Origin: Pithys albifrons albifrons
Lineage: Eukaryota > Chordata > Aves > Passeriformes > Thamnophilidae
Direction: 5' to 3'
NCBI RefSeq assembly: GCF_047495875.1
Contig: NC_092497.1
Coordinates: 4,473,437 to 4,537,436 of the forward strand
Length of the DNA: 64,000 nucleotides
The notes beneath the pieces were generated by a model. The model did no database searches. It saw only the letters and a list, made by a program, of their open reading frames with translations, and was not told where the DNA came from. The position numbers and the translations under genes are program-made. Shown here piece by piece: positions 11,445 through 25,569 of this stretch (position 1 is the first letter of the stretch; each line of letters starts with the position of its first letter).

Positions 11445-11701
11445 ATTGATGCTCAACGCAGTGGTGGTATCCACTACGCCGAAGCAGCATAAGCCACGGG
11501 ACGGGTGAGTCCCTCGGTCATCAGTGGACCTCGGAGGAAGCAATCGGGCAGAGCACCTTGGCATTTCTTCAGCTCTCAGCTGGCAATCCCTCGTTGTTTC
11601 AATGTGAGACCGAAGGACTGACCCTCAGCCTACCTTTACCCTGAGTAGGTAGCCCTCCGAGCAGACCCTGCTCCCTATCAACCTTATTTCATTTATTAAA
11701 A

Positions 11702-12410
11702 ATGGGGAAAATTCTTTCTAAGAGAGAAAAAGAGACTTACCGCCGCCTGAAGTCCCTTCTAACTCACGCGAACTGTAAAGTGGACAAGGCCGCAATAAGA
11801 TCGTTAATGAAATACATGGCTAAAGAGAACTACTCCCTGCCGTTTCATCTTACTACAACGGAGTGGGACTGTTTTGGATGAAATTTAAGGGTGGCGGCTA
11901 ACAGAAATGGCGAACACACTTTGCATGCATTAGTAGCATGGACACTTATGAACTCCTAGGAGCAGACCAGGCCGCAGGGATCCAGGGGGCCCCAGGACAG
12001 AGTAGCGCAGGGAGTTGCGGTCGAAGCGTGGTAGCTGCGTCGCGATTTCAGGGGCCCCCCTCCATCGATCCACTGGCGAACCCCGGAATTATTGCTAGCA
12101 CGGTGACGGCCGCCGTTGGGGCCTCTCCACGTGCACGTGTTGGTTGCCCACAAGATGGCAGCAGAGAGCGTGGTGAAGGGCTGCCACAAAATGGAGGTTG
12201 GGGGAAGGGGGAGGAGGCAGCCGATGCCCACCCCCTGGGCGTGGTGTCAAAATGGGAGGGGCCGATCTCTGTGATAGGCGGTCCCTGTGAGCCCTTACGC
12301 CACACCCAACTTCCTCTTTCCCACGATGACCCCGCCCCCTCCCTTTGTCAACATCCGGCCCAAGATGGCTGCACCCATGGACCAGGAGTACCTGGATTAC
12401 CGGAGATGTT
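11702..12410 (+). pseudogene. gag: Broken retroviral gag (matrix region)
   Basis: The frame opens with ATG and Met-Gly-Lys (a typical myristoylated retroviral matrix start), 258 bp downstream of the LTR. It runs 59 codons of a basic, Leu-rich helical region, with a KREKETYRRLKSLL stretch and later EWDCFG, to an in-frame TGA (11879-11881). The same frame then continues for 25 more matrix-like codons (around HALVAW) to a TAG at 11957-11959. Beyond that only GC-rich, Pro/Gly-rich remnants persist before the deletion junction with the right LTR near 12410. There is no capsid, nucleocapsid or pol. The gene is non-functional. Confidence 0.7.
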
Positions 12411-12707
12411 GTTACCAACGTAGATTGTCTCCACCTCGTCTCCACCACTCTTCCCCGCCTACATCTGGGGAATTCCCATGCTCTCCTTAAAAGCTAGCAC
12501 GCGGCATTAAACTTGGCTTTTTCTCGTGGACCTCTGGCTGCTGTGGACTTACTCTGTTCGGGCGGTCTCCGGGCCGGGGGCGGGAAGAGCCTACCTCGCT
12601 TCTAAGGGGCTTGATCCTAGGGAACACTGCTTGCTGCTTTCCTAGCCTTGCTCCTGGAAGCAGAAACCTCTCCACCGTATTGGTGGGTTATTTACAATCT
12701 GCTGATA
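12410..12707 (+). repeat. Truncated 3' LTR of the deleted provirus
   Basis: Homology with the 5' LTR starts around 12410-12430 (GTCTCCACC...TTCCCCGCCTAC) and continues to CTGATA at 12707. The first 450 bp or so of U3 are missing, removed by the same deletion that took the internal genes. It retains the CTTAAAAG TATA-like box and an ATTAAA signal. Confidence 0.85.
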
Positions 12708-13023
12708 GTCACTATTTCTTGTCATGGCTATGACTAAGGAAAAAAGTCTGCTGTTACGCACTATGCTCTTTTGTCAGGCTTACCAAGTTGTAGATGTCAC
12801 TTTTATCAATCTTATTTTGATAAAATAGTTCACTTAAACTCTAATATTTCCACTGTAAGCTTAAATTGGTTGATACTTATTGCTCTACTACAATTTTGTT
12901 ACCAATTTTTACTGGCAGATAAAGTGAGGAATAGAATTTTATTTTTTGTCTCTTCTTAGTGATATCTATGCAAAATGTACCTCACTAACTAACTCAATCA
13001 CTCTGCTAGCTAGCCTAACCCTT

Positions 13024-13450
13024 ATCATAGAATCATGGAATCGAAGAATTAGAGAATAAAAAATTCATAGAATTATAAAATCATAAAATGATAGAAATTT
13101 TTTTAAGGTTGGAAAATACCTTTAAGATCAGAGAGCCCGACCATTAACCCAGAACTGCTAAATCCACCAACGAACCACACACTTAAGTATCACACTTACA
13201 CACCTTTTAAATATTGCTGTGTATAGTGACTCCATCACTACACTGGCCAGTCTGTTCCAACTCCTGATTCTTTGGTTAGAGACAGTTTCCCTAGTATCCA
13301 ATCTAAACCTACTGTGGAACAAGTGGAGTTAATTTCCTCTCATTCTGTCCCTTTTTACCTTGTTACTCATACCTCCTATCAGAAGTTATATAGAGAAAGA
13401 AGGTCATCCCTCTTTATGTGCCATTCCATCTTTAATAGGAGGGGTTTTTT
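13024..13450 (-). mobile_element. CR1 LINE 3' fragment
   Basis: A minus-strand CR1. It has expanded and decayed terminal repeats (several 'atcatagaat'-like copies from 13024 to 13095), then 'aaggttggaaaatacctttaagatca' (one continuous match broken by substitutions), 'ccattaacccagaactgc' and 'actccatcactacactgg'. This is an older copy, judging by the substitutions. Confidence 0.85.
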
Positions 13451-16400
13451 TCTGCAGCAATTCCCTTTTGAAGCAATGAACATGAAAAAATATATTGAAT
13501 GCTAGTGTAGCCAGTGATTATTTTCCATTAACAAACACTTAAAAGTTTTTCATTGGAAAATTCAGAACTCATTTAAAATGACCTATAGAGAGCTGCTTTT
13601 TTATTTTTTTTTTTTTTTAAATTACCTTCTCATCTGATACAAATCAAATGCCACACCAAAGTCTACATGTATTACATATATAGAGCTACCTTTATTGTGA
13701 TATTATCAAATAATGAAATCTAAACTATTTGACAAAACCTATTTTCCATAAAACTACATAGAGTAGCGTGAATTACAGCCCATCTTTCTGTTTCTTTATT
13801 AATGGAAAATCATATTGACTTTTCCATTATATTGTCTGAGTCTGATATCTGGGTAACTGGCCTATAATTACTAGAATTCTTCAGTTCATCCTTTATGAAT
13901 ATCAATACCACTGTAACAGATTTTCAGAACTGCAGGTTTAGCTAGAATTTTATTTTTTCTTAAAATTGAATATTTATTTATTGATTAGTTATTTCAGTCA
14001 TCTACTCAAATATTCCATGATATACTTTAGTATGTAGAGTTTATATGTTTTTATTTCAGACAAGTTATGAAGCTGGTAATCAGCCTCACCTGACACAGGC
14101 ATATCCTTCTCTACAGTGATGATGTTGAACAAACTGATATGTCTTTTGTCACTTCTTTATATTTGTTATTTTTATTTCATTGTTTTACCTTCTATTACCC
14201 ACCCTCACTGAATCAGAATGGCTCTGTACTGAGTGTTATCATTTTTCATCATAAGGAAACTCACATTTGCTAAATATAATTTTAATTAATACCTTTTTTC
14301 TCTATCTTTTATTGTCATCAATTTCATATGAAACCTTCATGTTTCTGTTTGTGTGTATGTTCATTCAATGTTGAGTAACATAAGAATCGCAAAGTTTTGG
14401 TTGTCCAGTGAAATATTCTCATTTCTGGGTTTTTTGCTAAGTCTTGAAAATGCCAAACTGGAAATTGATATTTTTGTGATCAGCTTGGAGCCACTATTTT
14501 TCACCTTTTTTCATTGTTCTATGACACTTCATCAAGGGGATAGAAACTATTTGTAGGACTAATCAGGAAATAATAGAAAACATTCTGATGATATCAGACC
14601 TAGGAAAGGGCATGTTGTGTAACTTGAAAGTGTTTCGCCTGTTTCTGTGTAATTTTAGTCAAGGAATTTGTTCAAATTGTGATGAGAAAATACAGATTTA
14701 AAGCTTCAATACATTATATCATACCTAAACTCAGAAAGTATAAATGCACAGTTCATATCTCTGAAAGTTCTTGTAATTATCTCCTCCTTTTCTTGAGAGA
14801 AGAATTTTTACCTATGTTCGTTAAATGGAAACACTGCACAAGTATGCAGTTACTATAACAACAACTGCATCATAATTTCATATCCTGATTATACCCTGGT
14901 GGAGTGCTTACTAGTTGTCTTTTGTTACAGTCAATTGGAGATTATGACTGTATTTTCAAGTGCCTGGAATATGTAGCTATTGCCAGACCATACATGAGGC
15001 TATGCAATGACACTCTTGAAGCATATGAAAGAAAATAAATAAGACACTTTCTAAACTCTCCTTCACTGTTTCCTGCAAAGAGAGCTTCCTGTCTCACCAT
15101 GCACTCCTTTCTCTTGCCATGAATTCCTTGCCATGTCAGAATCCATTAAAACAGCTTTCTTTCCACTGTATTTGCCAGCTGATTTGTTATGCTTGGGTGC
15201 CACTGACTGTATTTTTCTTCATGGGCCACTTACAAGATCCCTGTACTTTTACACCTTCACAGCTGGACTGTAGGCCTTTGGTTTACACTGGCCATCCTGA
15301 TTTCACCCTTCTCCTCACTGCATTCTGTCTTCTTCATGTTGCTGCTCTCTCCATTTTTGCCTCTGATCTGCTTTCTAGGCTTTATCATGGACCTGATCTT
15401 TCCGTATAGTCTATGTAAGAGAAAAGTGACTCATGCAGAGATAAGGAAGTTGTTCTGGCAAGAGGATGGCTTCAGCTAAAGGAGGCTATCACAATTCACC
15501 ACAAAATATCCTACCTCAGGCACTTGCAGTTTAAGGAGTAGCAGATCTGGTCTTATGCGACTCTTCACTAGATGCATCCTACTCTTGTGGATGAGAGATA
15601 AGTCTCAGCATCTGCATCTGACAGATGAAGTGCCCCATGTGTGGGGGACAAGGCTTCTTGTGAGACATCCTAAAGCAGGAATGAGATGTAAACATGGGAA
15701 CATTCATTTCTTGATTTTTTTTTCATCTCATCTAGAGCGGCATTTCTTGGAAGATCTAATTTTTGAAGACTTAAATTAAGCTACTGAGTTACATAAAGAG
15801 AAAATTTTAGTCATTATTTCAAATGACTCTTGGTTTGGAAGGGTAGTAGATACAGTAACTGAGATACTCTAAAGAGCAGTGCTCTTCACTCTAGATCTAA
15901 GCACATTGAGCAAGGAAAAGAACGTGCCCTCCAAAAATATGTTTGCACTCAATCTGTCATGCACACCCAAATGCCATTCCCATGGTCCAACCTTTTTCTC
16001 ACTTCTCTGCATTTATCCTCCCCCACGTGCTATGATGCTCCTTCCCCTCTGACACTCTGTTTGTCGCTTCACAGTCCACCCTCTCATCTCCTACTGTTTG
16101 GTCTCCCACCCCTCTCTCAGGAGTTATATGAATTTATTTTTGTGTTTTAATACTCTAATCGGTCTGGTTTTCTTTGTTTTCAAAAAAAGAGTTCTCTTCC
16201 TCTGACACAGGAGAATTGCGGTATGTCCCAAACAAGGCTTTCAAGAGCCAAACAAGGTCTGGCTTCAGCTAAGCATTGAAGACTGAGAGGTAACACATAA
16301 ACCTTGTCTGGCCTCACTTGAAAATAATGTCATAGCCTCAGAAAATCTTTACCTACACACTCTTTGTATACATTTAACTCCTTATTTTTAGTTTTCTTCT

Positions 16401-18968
16401 CCCCAAAGGATGGGAAATACACACACCAGATGTAAAAGTAGGAGTGAACAGTAATAATGAGCATAACTACTCAAAGAAAGAATCATGAGCAATATAACAA
16501 TTTGAAGTGTGAATCCAATCTGGGAAAAGATAAATAGTTTTACAACCCTTTAGACATTCAAGGGGAGGATAAAGTCTTGTTCATATGTGCTTCCCCTTTC
16601 TATAACAATTCAAACAAGCATTTTGGTTTTGGTGTATTTAAATGAAAAAAAAAAGTCTTGAGTTTCCACTATAGTTAAAAGTTAAAATTACATATACCTA
16701 AGATACTAGTCATATGACAAAAACAGTTTTCAAGGGCAGGAATAATTTCAGCAGAGGTGAAAAACAGAACTACTTTTCATTTTTAAAAATTTTGTAGTTG
16801 TTTTAATACATCTTAGATGACTAACCAAATCTCGCATGATATTCTAATGTTGTAGAGTGATTGCAATCAGGATGGTGAACTTCCCCTAATCACTGATATC
16901 AGGCTGGTATAAACGGTGAATAGTTAAACTCTTATTGGAATTATAGAATCTTATATATAAATATGTAAGCTTACTCAGCTGTGTCAGTTATGTGTTTAAG
17001 AATAAGGCTGAATTGAGAAATATACAAGATTCTTCCCCACAATCCTTTCCACTAGTATTGTCACTTGTTCTGTTGTCCTTGCTCATTAGCTGTGTCAATA
17101 TCTGGAAAGAAAGGAATGAGGCAAGGCCTTTACAAAGGAACACAGATTCCATTCATATGACCACACTGCCTATCAAACTGCCCTATCCCCAGAAAGAAAA
17201 TCATCCATGAAAACTGCTGAGAAAAATCCCTGTCCCTTTTATTTTGCAAATTTCTTGAGCACTGGCTGTAAAAACACTAACTGGAACAGATTAGAACCAT
17301 ACTGGTGTGGTGACAATTTTTAGCTTATATCCCTGAAGCACAAGCACAGGGATTTTCACAGCTAGAGCCATGAGTACAGAACCATTAATTTGGAAAAAAA
17401 TAGCATTATAGTGATGTTGCTGGAAAAATTAGCAGTTACCTCATCTGTCAGTCAAGTCTCAGTCAGGGTCACTGACCTTACTTTCTGTTAGTGAGGTTTC
17501 ATGGTTTTTAAAGATGTTTAGCATTTTCAAATAATTTAACCAGACATGAGTGATCCCCTCATCTCCTTTCTTCCTACTCTTCACAGGTTTAATCACAAAG
17601 TTTATACATTTAAGTACCCTTTATCTTACACAAAGGCTGGTTTTCTTTCTTGCTGTTCAATTTGTGTATCCTTGAAAGACAATATAAAAAGTTGCTTAAA
17701 TACCTTCAGGGTTGTAGAGTGTTCATGTTTTCCAGTTCTCCTAAGTGCCTGAACTCCAGAAAATCCCATAGTTTTGGTCACTTATCCATTTTTCTTAGCC
17801 TCCTTTTACGTTTCCAGGTCCTTTCATGTTGCCGTGATTTGACAATAAGCAATTATTTTATTTGCTTTGCATGCATATTAACCCGCAGGCAGCAGATTTG
17901 CATCTAATAAATGATTCTGTCAGAGAGAAACTTGGACAAAACAGATTTCTGGAAATATTCATTGCCTGTTAAAGAAAAATTACACAACAAGCATTTATTT
18001 CAGACCTAACTACCTATTCACACAGTTCAACAGACTGTCAGATTAACTGTAATGTTGCCTTGTGGTGACTTTGAACAATACAACAGTGTGTGCCCTCACA
18101 TATTTTTTTACCTGCTTTAGTTTAAATGGTTTTAACAGGTGTCTATGTACAGGTTTGGGAAGGTGGATGGAGGGAGGGTGTTGCAGGAATGTATGTTATA
18201 ATAATTTGAAATTTCTCCCTACTTAAATCTATTTTAATTGTCAATAAAGTATTAAGCCATAAGGGCTTTATTAGTTTCTAAAACACATCATTATATTTTC
18301 TCCAAGTAGAGCCTGTTTTGTCTGTGGTGGCAAATGGTAAGTAGTCTACCTGCCTTTGTAAGTAGGTGTTTTGCCAATGAATACTGGTAGCTGGGTAAAG
18401 TCTGGTTTGGAATTGAGGGGACTGGCAGACTGATTCACCATTTTTATAATAGTGATTTTGACACAAGCGGAATGTCAACCCTCATTTAACCAGGAAAAGG
18501 GACTTATACTCCTCATCTATAGTCCAATAAATGACCCATGATCTTTTAAACTATACTTATCCTCCCCTATAACACAGATCAGATGGAGTGAGTGAGCAGC
18601 TGGATCAGAAGTGTTGCTGAGATACAGCACTTGAAAGCAAAATGATTGTCTTTCTTTGATGCAGAGATGCAAATTTAGTTAGCTCAGTTTCAAGTTATGT
18701 TGCTCCATGTAAACTTTGAGACCTGAAACTCACATTTTCTGATTATTCTAATGGAAAAGCAAAGAAGTACTTTGTTGTACACGTAGCTGTACACCATGTA
18801 CCCCCTTGAATAATAAATGTGCATTTTATATATGATGATTTTTAAGTGCATGAGAATTTACCTTGTAACATTTAGACAGAAGAGAATCTTAACTCTGTCA
18901 TTAAATTATTCAGAAGCAAAGATAACAGTTTAGAGAAACACAGAAAAGTCCATACAACTCTCTATAGT
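13451..18968. other. Intergenic, nothing recognised
   Basis: About 5.5 kb of AT-rich unique sequence with short homopolymer runs only (poly(T) near 13600-13618). Open frames up to 96 codons (15119-15409) look like chance: they have no recognised homology or splice context. Confidence 0.5.
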
Positions 18969-19430
18969 ATCACAGAATCATAAAATTAGGGAATTGTTAT
19001 GGGTGGAACATTTAACTTGACACTAGCACCATGTTCACCACTGAACTATGTCCTCAGGTGCCATATCCACATGTGTTTTGAACACTTCCAGGATTGGTGG
19101 CTCCACCACTGCCCTGGGCAGGCTGTTCCAGTGCTTTGCTACCCTTCTTATGAAGAATGTTTTTTCTAATATCCAGTCTAAGTCTCTCCTGGTGCAACTT
19201 GAGGCCATTTCCTCTCCTGTCCCTTGTTCCCTGGAGCAGAACCTGACCCACCACCTGCTTCCCCCTCCTGTCAAGGAGTTGCAGAGAGTGAGAAGGCCCT
19301 TCCTGAGCCTCTTTTTCTCCAGGTTAAGCCCTGTCAGCTCCCTCAGCTGCTCCTGCTGCTCCAGCCCCTTTCCCAGCTCTGTTTCCTTCCCTGCACATGC
19401 TCTAGCACCTCAAGGTGTTTCCTGTATTAA
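18969..19430 (-). mobile_element. CR1 LINE 3' fragment
   Basis: A long CR1 3' end on the minus strand with 'cacagaatcata', 'caggtgccatatccacatg', 'ggctccaccactgccctgggcag', 'ttctaatatccagtctaa', 'ttgaggccatttcctctcctgtcc' and 'ctccaggttaagccctgtcagctccctcagc', in the standard order (each phrase quoted as short runs). The 151-codon frame here is CR1 antisense, not a gene. Confidence 0.9.
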
Positions 19431-22400
19431 TAAGATGAAAGGAAAAAGCAAATCCAACCAACCCAACTGTTCTACTGTAAGTGACTTGCCTTTCAGCTTC
19501 TAATAATTACATTCCATATAATTTGTCTGATGATGTTTCTTCTTCAACTGAAAGTCAGAGAAAGACAGTGCAAAGTCCTACACAACACAGAGTCCCTGAG
19601 AGTAAGCAGTTAACAGTGCAGGGGAAATCTTATCTTCAGTGCATAATAAAAATGAGAATACATTATTAGCTTGACAGGGTACAAGTTTCAGAAGAACACA
19701 AATAACTGTGGATTTGAAGCTCCTATAGGCTTTAAAAGAGATATAATTTTTAAGTGAAGCTGCATTTTGTTTATCATCTGAAACGTGTCTTATCAACCTG
19801 TGCATTCAGATTAAATTAAACAATTTGTGAATTTAACTGTTAGCCTGAATCAGAAAAAAAAAAAGCTCCCTTATTGCTGTTTCCAAATGGAAACACAGTA
19901 ATCTTTTTTAACTTAAGATATTCTATAATTACTAAAGTAACTAAGATTTTATGCTTGTGTCTTTCTAAATAAGGACTGGGGGAAAACTAGTATTTGAGTG
20001 TAAGTTTTTTGGGGGGTCTTTTAGTTTCTTTTCACACTCTCTGTATGAGCCATATACAGTAACACAAATATAATTTTAATATTACCTAATGCAAAACTTG
20101 ATACAATTTTCTGGTTTGAATCTTACTGCACATTTTATTCTCACCTAGTTCTCAATCATAAGTAAAAAAAATTAGTTCAATTAAAAGTCAGCTATCTCTT
20201 CCTTTGTTTTGGAGTTAAATTGATGGAAATATTTATTCCAGTAGTGTAAATCAGCATTGTCCTACTGAAATCAGTGGACTTCTACTGTTTTAATAGAACA
20301 ATGTTGATTAACTGTGAAGAAGACTTCAGACTTTGGTTCACCAAATCCAAGAGTGATAAGTATTTATAGCAAAAGACAGTTGCCCTGCCTGTTGCAGATA
20401 TGGAGTCTTATACATACATAAAACATAATAACACACACCAGTGTACCAACAGGTTTTTAATTATTTATCACACTCAGAACACAGAGTGTGATAACATTCC
20501 CAAAGTCGCTTTTTCGTTTGTTATAGCAGGTTTGTTTAATGAATGTTCAGCATTTGTTTGCTAAGCATGAATGTAAAATGGAACAAAATAAGATCCTTGT
20601 CAAGGACCATTTAAATGGTAATGCCAGTGTTGCAAAAGGTGATAGTCTGTGTCCCTTCCAAAAGATTTATTCCTACTACCCCTGTATAGCCTCCTTGCAA
20701 AGCTGACTGATTTACCACCTGCTATTTCGGACTGACTAAGCTTTTTCTAAATGTCTGTATATTTTAAGAGGTACATAAATTAGAGGTGTACTTGCACCAG
20801 GGTGTGCACACAAGGAGGGGGTCTTTTATAATTTAGGAGCTATGTGGTGTTATGTTTCCTCCCTTTCAGAGAAGATGACTTTAGTAATTTTACTTCTATC
20901 TATGGCATAGGACTCAGAGCTTTCAAATACAAGATATCTCATATGTGATACTTGGATTTTTTTTTCTTTAACAATTAGTGTCAGTGTCACAAGTTTCCTC
21001 TGAAAATTGCTTGTTCAATATGGGTACAAAATTACATCGTGCTTGTTTGTTGCCTACTCAAACTACAGAAGTACATCTACAAAGGAGTTAATATTTTAGC
21101 TGTGTTTAGGTGTCTAGATATAAAAATTACCTTATTAAACTCACATTTGGTCGAAATCCCAAAGTACCCAGGGGTAATTCCTTTTCCAATGCCCCTCAGC
21201 CATTGGTCCCTTAGCTGTTGTGCACAGATGCACCAACTGCAATGGTTATTGGGGAGTTTATTTCAACTACATCTTTGAAACTATCAAGGAGAAAAAAAAT
21301 CATATCTTCTTTTAGGGTTTTGGATATGAAATAATCCTTTATGTACAGTGATTGTTACTTAAACAAGAAAGTTTATCATGCAACTACATCCTGACTGACA
21401 ACACATCTCCTTGGATTTTCAGTGCCACTTTCCAGTATGTTACCACTATTCCAAGTATTTATTGTATTTATATTTATTGTCCTCCAATGAAAACATTTCT
21501 GATCTTCCTTTTGTGGGAAAAGACCTTTTTATGTGACAGAGTAACAGACTGATTACAGACTTTGTAACCAGATATCCACATTAGACTTTTCAGTCAACTA
21601 TTCTGCTTTCTCTTTGCTACTGCTGTTAGACTTTTCGAGTCTTCTAGTTGTTCAAGAGGCTATGTTAGGCTTTAACAGATTTTACCTGTTTGGGTTTTTT
21701 TGGTTAGCTTGTTTTGTTTTGTTTGCTTTGTTTGTTTTGGTTTGGTTTGGTTTGGTTTTGAGCTCAGTAACCATCCAGCCTGCCAAGGAGAACAGTAAGG
21801 ACTTTAGGCTAGGGTCCCCAGGGCTCTGCAGGATTATCCTTGGTTACATACAGAATTTTTTCCTGGTAATGATAACTTTGTTTACATGTGATTATTCTAA
21901 TTTAGTTTTAGCTACCGAAGGAGGGGTTTATTGCAAGTTAGTCATTACTGGAGTTTCTGGCACAGTAAACAGAGAAAAGGATTCTCTTAGAGACGACAAT
22001 GAGTTCTTTTTCAGGGCCTCTAACCAACAGAATGATATACCTTCCAGAAGTATTTCTGAACAGACTAGACAGATGATCTAGAGAAAGTACCCAATTCTAG
22101 ATTACAAAGTTAGGTGAAATGATCCTTTAACTTTTGTGCTTTTTTAATACTCTTGTGCTTTTCTAGGAGAAAGGGTACTAACCCCCAAACCTAAACATGA
22201 CTGTGACTGTCAAAAAGACTATTTTTTAAACTAGTTGTGTCTCACTCATTCCTCTTGGTCAGAAACTTTTCACTTATATTTAGTTGTTAGTTTGGTCTTG
22301 ACAGCTGCTCCGAGTTCCTCTCACACTTCCATATTAGTCAACTAGAGGTTTCCATGCCATTTTAATAAAGTTTTGAGACTGTTTTCTGTAGATAGAAGGT

Positions 22401-25400
22401 GTAACAAGAAGCTTGCAGTCAGAATTCCAAACTGGATGTTTTCAATCAAGAGTTTTTCTCAAGGGCCACGAGTTTTCACAGGAAAGCATGCAATCATTAT
22501 AAAAAGGAAGGTTCTCAAATCTAGCAAAAGTTCTACTGGACTGAGAGATAGATCCACCTGCCTCAGGATACATTTTAATTCATTATAGAATATATTTTTA
22601 TTTTGAGTTTCATTTTGGGATAACACTGAATTTCAATTTAGTTACTGCTTTATTTCCTTGCATTTACCTTTCTGCCCTTACACTCAGTAAGTTCTCCTTC
22701 AGTGAATACACTGGGACTATTTTAGCTCTGTATTTCAAAACTAATATCAAACTTATGGCTGGTTTAAGTACAGACAACATGATCGAATCCACCATCTAAT
22801 CACAAGGTGACCAGGACCATTGTACTTTATTGTCCATAGTAGCTGTTCCCCATTAGCTGTTTTCAAAGTAAGCCTCCTCCTACACTCAGCCTTCTCTCTA
22901 GAGGTTAATCCTCATGAAATATGCCCTTCTATTCTCTTTGAATGCTAAAAAGGGTCCACAATGTTTATTTATCCCCTCTCTGTTGCTGAGGTTCTGCCTG
23001 TAACAAAAGAAAAACTTAGCAATAGTAGATCTTGCACTGATATACAGGAATGCCATTCAAACCACCAGAAAAAGAAATATGATCTCAGGAACAACACAAT
23101 GTTTCTCACCTTTTGCATTTCCAATATTGCTATTTGACAGTAGTTGTAACACAATTAGCTGTAACACATTTACTGCAGCTGGTAACACCATTCATGTGGA
23201 GGGAAAAGGGATGCTGGCCCCATAGAACACGTGAAAATTGCAGAGTAACAGGTGGCTTTCTTTTACATATGAACAAAACCTAGATTTATCAAGATTATGT
23301 TGCATCTGTCATTCCTTCACATTTCTGGTAGCTGCCTATAGGACATGATTTTTCACTTTTTGCAGGACACAAGCAGCCACGCATGTAAAAGTGGTTCCCA
23401 AATCTGCCTTCTCACCACACTTTGGAGTAATGACTCTATTCTTTCTCCTACCTTATATCTTTGAATTTGGAAATGTATAAACTGTACGTATTATAGGCAT
23501 CCATTTCCCTTCTGCTTTTATGCAGCTTTTCACTTAACTTTGATCTTTTGCTTTTGCATCTCTGCATTATGAATTTAAAGGTAAGAAGGAACAGATCTTA
23601 ATTTATTATCTAGTTCATCAATTTTACACAAGTAGGATTATGTGTCCTGTTGCTTTTTGTGTAATCTATTTCCAGAGGTCTCTAGTCATGAAGGTATCAC
23701 TTACTCCTAGCTAACTGTTGCCGAGGTTACAAAAGTGTTGCTATACTATGATCTCTGACACCATGCGTAAATTTTTTTTTTCCATTTTTGCAACACTCTA
23801 TGTAGTTGAACATTGCTATCAGCTCACTCTGCTATTATTCTTCCAGCAAAGCAACTGCAAGCTGTTCAGTCTCCTAGCAAATGTTTTCTAAAATTTTGCT
23901 TGTTTTCCTCTTGACTCCCTTTAGCTGTTCAACATTTTGTTTGAAATTCAGTGTCTCAAAAGGAGATGTACTTGCTATCCTGACTTCTCTATTTTGTTCC
24001 CAGTCCTGGATATCTCTAAACAGATGATACTGAAGTAAAACTAACCCTGTTCAGGTTGGAGCAGAAAAGCTGTTTTACACTTCTAAAAATTTTTGGTCCT
24101 TTACATTAGTAAAGTGTGGGTTTTGGTTCACATTTTGTGGTTACTTGTGTAAGTAGTGCCTAAGATAGCTTTGCCCTTTATTAATATAATATTTCTTTTT
24201 ATTTTAACAATCTGCAAGATTTTTTTTAATTTCCTTGAACATTAAAACAATGATCTAATTGTTTTCTATACTCAACTGTAAACCAAGTCAGAGGGCAGAA
24301 ACAAGTACTCATTTCTGAAAGGAAGCTTGAAAATGCTATTCAGAAGGAAAGCTTGGGGCTTTTTGATAAGTTTGTCTCAGATATTCAATATACTGAACAG
24401 AATAAAACTCCCCAAAGCAGAATTTCTGGCTAAGAGTCAGTTTAAATTTGAGATTTCTAGCATGAAGAGTCCTCATTTGGGCCCTATAGGGTCATGGGTG
24501 ATGACTTCCATGTCTACTTCTAGTATAAATGCTGGAGGACTGACTTATTTGTGTGATTGATTCTAGATAGCATGTGTGTGTGTAGTGAGAATATATTAGT
24601 ATTTCAGATAGTTCTGCAGAAACTCAGCATGGAAGTGTTCTGGGTGATCAGAAACATTAGAAAAAAAGTATTTGGGAGCAACAAAAGGATCTACAATCTC
24701 AGACTGAATGAGGGAACAGAGCCAGGAAAAAGAAAAAGAGGGGTAGTGTGATAGTGAGCTCTAAACATAGGGGTGTGAATATGAATCTGTCACTGTATTC
24801 ACAATCCTTGGTGGTTTCAACTCTTCCATGAACCATGAGTTTGATAATTCCTCATTTCTGAAGACATTTTTCCTCCGCCTCAGTACTAAATTCCAAGTGG
24901 TTTTGGGGCATCTTTTTACTCTGAAAGGGGTATAAGTCTCCCTGGGTTTTGAGGATATATCTCTTCCAAGTAGAGGAGAAAACCTACTTCTCTGAACTGA
25001 AACTTCATCCATGAAAGATCAGAAATTCAGACCAGGGCACAGTGAAGAGGGCAAATGTCGGGTGCACATCCCAGGAACAGAAGCATTGGTGCTTCTGAGG
25101 CTGCAATAATAGAACCAGATCAGGTGACTCAAGCGGTTCAAACATTTAAAAGCTGCTGCTTCAGACTAAATTCATCTCCATGCCGTTTTCTTATTCAGCT
25201 GGGAACATTTCATGGAGACGAATTGGTCACTTCATACTTCTGTGAGCCTCCTAAACTACAGATGGATGTGGAGAGCCCTTTGTTTTCATCTTTCTTTCTA
25301 AAAGTCCCTTTTTCAATATTGGCCATGTCAGTATGGAAAAAGCAGAGTTTTGTGATTAATTTTCTATAGTACTAGAGTGGAGAATAGACTTTCTAAAGTT

Positions 25401-25569
25401 AGGCTGAAGAATTTTTGTCTTCTGGCAACTTTGGAAGTATTTTACAGTCTTGGTCACTGGCAGGATTGTTTTAAAACTTGCTTCCTTTGATAGTGATGCA
25501 AAAAAAGTAAAGATTTCAGGTAAGGGCACCTGAAGCGAAGTCCTCCCAAAAGTCAGAGATATATGCCCT
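19431..25569. other. Intergenic, nothing recognised
   Basis: About 6 kb of unique AT-rich DNA. The only notable piece is a (GTTTT/GGTTT)n stretch at about 21706-21757 that produces a 155-codon chance frame at 21614-22081. No gene, RNA or transposon recognised. Confidence 0.5.

Larger units (their letters stand above)
10684..12707 (+). mobile_element. Internally deleted endogenous provirus
   Basis: A short provirus on the plus strand: LTR, leader, start of gag, then the 3' part of a second LTR. The outer ends are TGTCAG (10684) and CTGATA (12707), a near-perfect terminal inverted repeat. They are flanked by a perfect 5-bp duplication GTCAC (10679-10683 and 12708-12712), which proves one integration event. 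Everything between gag and the middle of the right-hand U3 has been lost. The region is far more GC-rich than its surroundings. I did not recognise the family or find a convincing tRNA primer site. Confidence 0.85.

Noticed and set aside
11445..11480. tRNA primer site after the LTR ending at 11444
   Set aside because: A TGGTGGTATCC stretch occurs 18 bases in, but it matches no tRNA 3' end that I know and is farther from the LTR than usual.
11938..12423. 161-codon open frame in GC-rich DNA
   Set aside because: It overlaps the decayed gag in another frame; high GC lowers stop frequency. No protein family recognised.
19048..19503. 151-codon open frame on the plus strand
   Set aside because: It is the antisense of a CR1 3' end, a frequent source of false frames in birds.
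21614..22081. 155-codon frame with a hydrophobic Phe/Leu-rich start
   Set aside because: The hydrophobic part comes from a (GTTTT/GGTTT)n repeat. There is no splice or promoter context and no homology recognised.
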